From: Amaurobius ferox
Taxonomy: Eukaryota > Arthropoda > Arachnida > Araneae > Amaurobiidae
NCBI GenBank assembly: GCA_951213105.1
Contig: OX578152.1
Coordinates: 96,160,568 to 96,224,567, forward strand
Direction: 5' to 3'
DNA length: 64,000 nt
A program made the translations under genes and the position numbers. The notes beneath the pieces are model-generated. The model searched no databases, was not told the origin of the DNA, and saw nothing but the letters and a program-made list of their open reading frames with translations. This document shows, piece after piece, positions 59,697-64,000 of this stretch. Numbering within the stretch: the first letter of the stretch is position 1; every line of letters begins with the position of its first letter.

Positions 59697-60997
59697 TAAA
59701 AATAAAAAGAGTATCACGAGTGTATAAAAGCCAGAACAATATCTGCATATACAAAATTATATCGGGAGCCACAGAATAAAGCTCAAGGCTCACTGGATTC
59801 AATATCCACTAATTTATGTATGATGAAATACAGAAAAGTAATGAGTGAGGGCAGGAAATTTAGACCATTGGGAAAATTTTTAAAAATGAAAATGAATCAA
59901 TGAAAAGCAGTGAAAAGTATATTTGCCAGAAACATCTTCAGGGGCACATTCTAGACAGATATATTAAATTCTGTTGTTGCTATGACTGCATATACTATGT
60001 GGTTAAAAATGTATGCAATCTGTGCTCAACAACAGGAAACTAGATCCACAGACAAAAGACACCCTTTCGCAGTGCATTGATATCTGGAACACTGGCTCAG
60101 GATGGAACGGGATCGAAATACACTGATCATAGAGGACGGGGCTTTTTGCATAGATAAGCCTAACGAAAAAATTTGAATAAAAAAACTTATTTCATTTAGT
60201 TATTTCATTTTTTTTTGTATAACCATAGCTGAATGCTGAAGTAATCTTGTACATAAATACCGTAGTTTTCAGGTTATATTTCTTTTGAAAATTATACGAA
60301 GATTATAAAAAAATTGACTTACCTTGATTAAACGTTTAAGGGGGAAAAAAAATCTTAGGAATTCTAATCAATGCAATAATTAATGAAACAAAGATTAGTA
60401 GAAAATATGCAGCAAAGACTATTTACAATAAAATGTAACAATATTCAAAAGTTACATTTTGTTTGATAATTCTTTAAAATAGATACACACACAAAGTCTA
60501 CATGACAATGTGCTGCACAAAACTATCATTTTACAACTCTTTAATAAGGAAAAGATTCATCACTATCATCTGAATAACTCAAAGGTTAATTGACAAAATT
60601 CGAATAAAATACGCTTTCTTTTAGCCTTTGTAAATTACCAATTTTTTTTTCCAAATACTCCACAAAATATTACTCTATAATACGCTGTAAAAAAATACAA
60701 AACTACAGAAATACCCTACCTTTCTAAATAATAAAAGTATTCAGAAGTGCTTAGTTTGTTTACATTACTCACAATTCTGGCTTCTACATTGAACCAAAAT
60801 ATCAAAAATACAAAACACGAACAAATCGAAGATCAATATTCTAGACTCAAAAATTCAACTGTAGAAGACATAGGGCTCCATCTAGTGACCTTTTAAAATA
60901 CTAAATTAAAGAGCATTATTTAAAACTCATACGAGACACCCATCCTGAGACACAATTCATGTCGACTCCCCTATGAGCCACCCAGCTGAGAGTAACA
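58721..60997. other. Intergenic, no gene recognised
   Basis: 58725-58760 (GTGGAACCTGGTTAATTAGAGCCTC) loosely resembles a pogo-type terminal repeat but has no partner. 59664-59690 is a (TA)n microsatellite. The rest is AT-rich with no homology recognised. Confidence 0.5.
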
Positions 60998-62689
60998 CAG
61001 GGTTCCCACAAAATGAATGAAATTAAATTCCCTGAGTTTTCCAGGTACAATTTAAAAATTTTCCAGGTTTTAATCTCAAAGCTTATCTCAGTCCTGAATA
61101 AGTATAAAAGATAGCAATACTCGAAAAGAGTTATTAGAGTATGTAATTTGATAATGCCACAGCATTTGGAATTATGAAATATGTGTGGCTCAAAATTTTA
61201 AAATGTAATAAAATTAAGATAAATAAAATAAAAATGTTCCATAAGTATAAAAATATTTAAAATGTTATTTCCAATCAATTAAATAAAATACATGAAAACA
61301 ATTGCATTAAAGAATGAGCAACATTTATTTGAACCAATTACAATTATTTTACTAAGCACAATGTTCAGATTTTAGCTTTTATTTTATTATAAACTTGATG
61401 TATTAAATGGATATATAACAAAGACCAGTGTAATTTATCAAATAGTTTCATGTCATGATTCGAGCTCTTTCAACTGTGCTATGGCCTTTGCTTCGTCTCA
61501 CATCTTTTGTTGCTTTGCTTGCAAAATACGCATCTCATTTGCTTTGCGCTTTCTTTCTTCTCTTTCATTAGCTTTAGAGTCAATTTTCTTTTTTCTTATC
61601 TTCTCCAATGCTTCTTCATATCTACTACGTGCTCCTCTCACACTTTGGATCATATCTTTATTGACATCTACATTAGACACTCGTCCTGCTACTTTTACTG
61701 CATCATAAACTTGACGAATGGCCACAAGCGATTGTTCTTTAAGATTTTCAACTAAAACTTGTTTGTTTATGGAAAATCCACTTTCCAAATAGGCATTTCC
61801 ATGAGATAAAATCAAAATCCTCTTAATTACATTCCACAGCTCAAAGAATTCATCTTTATTCTTAAGGATACCCGTAAAAACGGAATCCAGTTCATCATTT
61901 TTGACTGAGAAGTTTAAAAATTTCTCTTTCAATTCCTTTTCACTGCTTACTTGATGTAATAAAGTCTTGTATTGTCGAACTACTTTATCTCCAGTTACAC
62001 CTTTTATTCTTTTCTTTTTGAGAAGTTCCTGCACAAGATTTTCCATGCGCTGAGAGCAACGTGCTGGATACTGAACAATTTGCTTTGGAATTAAACAGCT
62101 GGATGCCCGGACGATAGCAAACTTTAGTGGACTACGTTCCATTAACTTTTCTGTTGTTGGCTACAAAAAAGCTCTGCAACTTTAAAAAAAAATAAGTTTG
62201 TCCATTTCTGAAACACCACAGGTTTTCAATACAGCCATGGCACTAACTCCGATGTCAATTTTGGTTAATGTAGTTAAGTTGTCAGCTTTCCTAACATCAA
62301 TTTGAAGCTGCTTTTAGCATTATCCAGTATGTCCTTCTTGATAAATCTTCCCATTACCTCTCTAATGATCTCTTCAAGTGAATTATGAAGACCAACTCCA
62401 CTTCTCATGCAAGTTTTAAACTGATTCTTCGATGATTAAACAATAACTACAGCAAGTTACTTAGTTAAATCCTAAATAAAAAAATAATAATGGAAAAATG
62501 GAAGTACTGGGAGTCTCTGTTTATTCTGGATAGATAATGAAATATCAATTCATAATTCAAATTGAAACACATTTATTTAAAAAACTGTTCAAGCTTGAAT
62601 AAACTTGTCTCACATAATAATTTTAAAAAATTCCCAGAGTTTTATATGTTTCCAAATTCCCTGAGAATTCCAGGTGCGTGGGAACCCTG
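60998..62689 (-). mobile_element. hAT-like element, 1.69 kb
   Basis: The terminal repeats CAGGGTTCCCAC face each other (60998-61009, and the complement ending at 62689). Subterminal blocks AAATTCCCTGAG and TTCCAGG occur on both sides (61030-61075 and 62630-62675). The interior holds a decayed protein on the minus strand. Flanking bases (GAGTAACA and CAACATTA) do not form a clean 8-bp duplication. The CAGGG-type ends suggest the hAT superfamily. Confidence 0.7.
61498..62142 (-). pseudogene. Transposon-encoded protein, hAT-like C-terminal part
   Basis: A 214-codon open frame inside the CAGGGTTCCCAC element. The N-terminal half is charged and helical. A central motif LILSHGNAYLESGFSINKQV (about 61806-61747) corresponds to the GNAxxERGFS dimerisation motif of hAT-like proteins. 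A strongly basic coiled-coil-like tail (KIRKKKIDSKANEREERKRK...) runs to residue 214. No catalytic domain is present, so this is a terminal fragment; upstream minus-strand sequence to 62500 shows further broken frames. It was probably required for multimerisation in the intact transposase. Confidence 0.65.
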
Positions 62690-63052
62690 CAACATTAACT
62701 ACTATGAAAATATTATCCCAGGGTTTCTATCTTAACACCATCCAAAAGATCTGTTTTGAACAAACTTTGAATGGAATCTGTACAATTAAGAGATGAATTT
62801 TTTTTAAATATATACTTTTCACACGATTAAAATATCTGATTTTTATATTGATATAAAAAATTTAACTGACATCCCAGCTTCATAATGTATCAGAAGTTTC
62901 TTTGAATATCATAACCTGCTTCAACCAAAATTTTGTTTCTGTTGTATTTCATTCATTATGAATTTTTATGTTAAATCCCATATATTTTCAAAAGAACAAA
63001 CAGCACACTGGATAAGTGGTAAAACAGGTTTTCACCCGTCCTTGAGACAGAC
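62690..63052. other. Intergenic, nothing recognised
   Basis: AT-rich with no repeat or gene recognised. Confidence 0.6.
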
Positions 63053-63340
63053 AGGGTCAAGAGTTGGTATTTAAATGCGACATCATCTGCTTAGGGACGA
63101 GTTGATACTAGAATAGAAAATATTAGTTTGCAAGCATTTTCATTTAGAAAGCATGCTATTGATTCTAATCAAAGGATTTTATATAGGATGTATCAAAAGA
63201 GCATATTTAAAGCATATTATGACCATAGTTTGAAAGGCATATTTGGGGGTGAATCATAGGAGCTTATTTATGATGTATCAAAAGAGCTCATACACTCACA
63301 CAGAGGACAAAAGGCATATTTAGAAAGTAATACACAGTCA
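63053..63340 (+). repeat. Dispersed repeat family B, copy 2
   Basis: Same order of blocks as 35124-35460: AAGAGTTGGTATTTAAATG, CATCATCTGCTTAGGGA, GTTGATACTAGAAT, ATATAGGATGTATCAAAAGAGC, then CACAGAGGACAAAAGGCAT. GATGTATCAAAAGAGC is present twice (about 63187 and 63271), indicating an internal duplication of about 84 bp. Confidence 0.75.
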
Positions 63341-63408
63341 CATTATGGCATAGCATTCGATGTATCCAGCATTGGGACCAAGGCGTATTACATTCCTGAG
63401 CAGCAGTC

Positions 63409-63439
63409 TAAGGTGTGATCAGGTGCTTATCACACCTTA
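63409..63439. repeat. Short hairpin, 11-bp perfect stem
   Basis: TAAGGTGTGAT and ATCACACCTTA are separated by nine bases. It is isolated. The remaining sequence to 64000 is AT-rich without a recognised gene. Confidence 0.7.
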
Positions 63440-64000
63440 AGAATGAGAGTTGCAGGAGATCATGTGTTTTGTTATACAAGTGTGTTCTCGCGGTGACTAA
63501 GCCTTTCGAAAAACTTCCTGAATTCAATTAATCGCTGCTCTAAATACAGTTTTTAGTAAATAGATAAATTTTAATGGAATAATTTTTTTTTATAAGAAAT
63601 GAACTTATTATGCAATGTTGTTGTTTATATTGTACTTCACTAGTGAAAAACATTTTATGTAAATTGACATAGTGGCATCCTTTTAATACTAAGCCTTTAA
63701 AAACAAGTTAATAGCAAAACCATTTTAATAATTACAAATAACAATTTTATTAGCTACTTACAAAAATTTGTACATATACTAATATATACAGCATGTGTTT
63801 TAAGTATTTACAAAAATGAGCAAGTTTAACTTATATGTGAAACCAGACCATATGTCTTATAAATATGTGACATGCCAACTTAAAAATGTGAAATCAGACT
63901 ATAGTGTAGGTTACAGTTCAGTACTGTTTTCTTTTAGAGAAGTATCAGTACTCTTATCACAAGTGTCTAAAACAGTTTTTGATAGTCTGTCTGAAGTTGC

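Overview
AT-rich arthropod genomic DNA, most likely arachnid and probably spider. This is inferred from the make-up of the repeats: mariner, Tigger, Tc1, hAT, Jockey/I-type LINEs, a tRNA-derived SINE and dispersed families that resemble those of spider genomes. There is no operon structure and there are no bacterial signals. The one recognisable host gene is the 3' half of a GW182/TNRC6 (Drosophila gawky) gene on the + strand. Its four terminal coding exons lie at 7397-8202, 19991-20157, 27961-28016 and 37962-38495. The splice phases join exactly and give a 520-residue C-terminal part carrying the PAM2 motif, the M2 linker, the RRM and the W-containing silencing tail that ends in FLPGDLLGGGESI. 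The GW-repeat, UBA and Q-rich N-terminal exons must lie to the left of the window. The first visible intron appears to use a GC donor (GC-AG intron). A transposon-poor AT-rich stretch of about 8 kb after the stop codon, reaching a good poly(A) signal at 46519, is probably a very long 3'UTR. It has at least eight Pumilio-type TGTAHATA motifs.

Left flank and introns. 1-7396: end of a piggyBac-like element, an 84-bp-arm hairpin, a rearranged mariner relic with a tiny SINE 3'-end insertion, a possible H15-like coding relic, and a full-length but frameshifted mariner (3354-4646, DD34D). Intron 1 (8203-19990): degenerate 230-bp tandem repeat, a 1.28-kb foldback element containing a SINE, palindromes, a minisatellite array split by a 5'-truncated Jockey-like LINE with a target-site duplication, and an orphan decayed ORF surrounded by repeated GGTAACRGAYTTGACAT motifs. 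Intron 2 (20158-27960): a full-length tRNA-derived SINE, a 1.6-kb Tigger/pogo relic, a dispersed 'GGAAAGT...CCCACATCAG' repeat and a second SINE. Intron 3 (28017-37961): a Tc1 relic, a 312-bp tandem duplication, a microsatellite, a dispersed repeat carrying a 39-bp SINE tip, a 683-bp piggyBac-like non-autonomous element and an unidentified higher-GC block.

Downstream of the gene (46.5-64 kb) I see no host gene. There is a hAT C-terminal fragment, a 150-bp tandem duplication and a minus-strand I/R1-like LINE fragment with RNase H. Next comes an apparent five-layer nest at 52.95-58.7 kb: satellite array > LINE > 4.1-kb inverted-repeat-bounded element > hAT > dispersed repeat. Last are a 1.69-kb hAT-like element with a decayed protein and a second copy of the dispersed repeat seen at 35 kb.

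All mobile-element coding regions are broken by stops, frameshifts or truncation, so the window reads as one conserved miRNA-silencing gene embedded in decayed transposons. I see no clear new multigene system. The most unusual things are the orphan ORF family with its motif array, the nest, and the long regulatory-looking 3'UTR.
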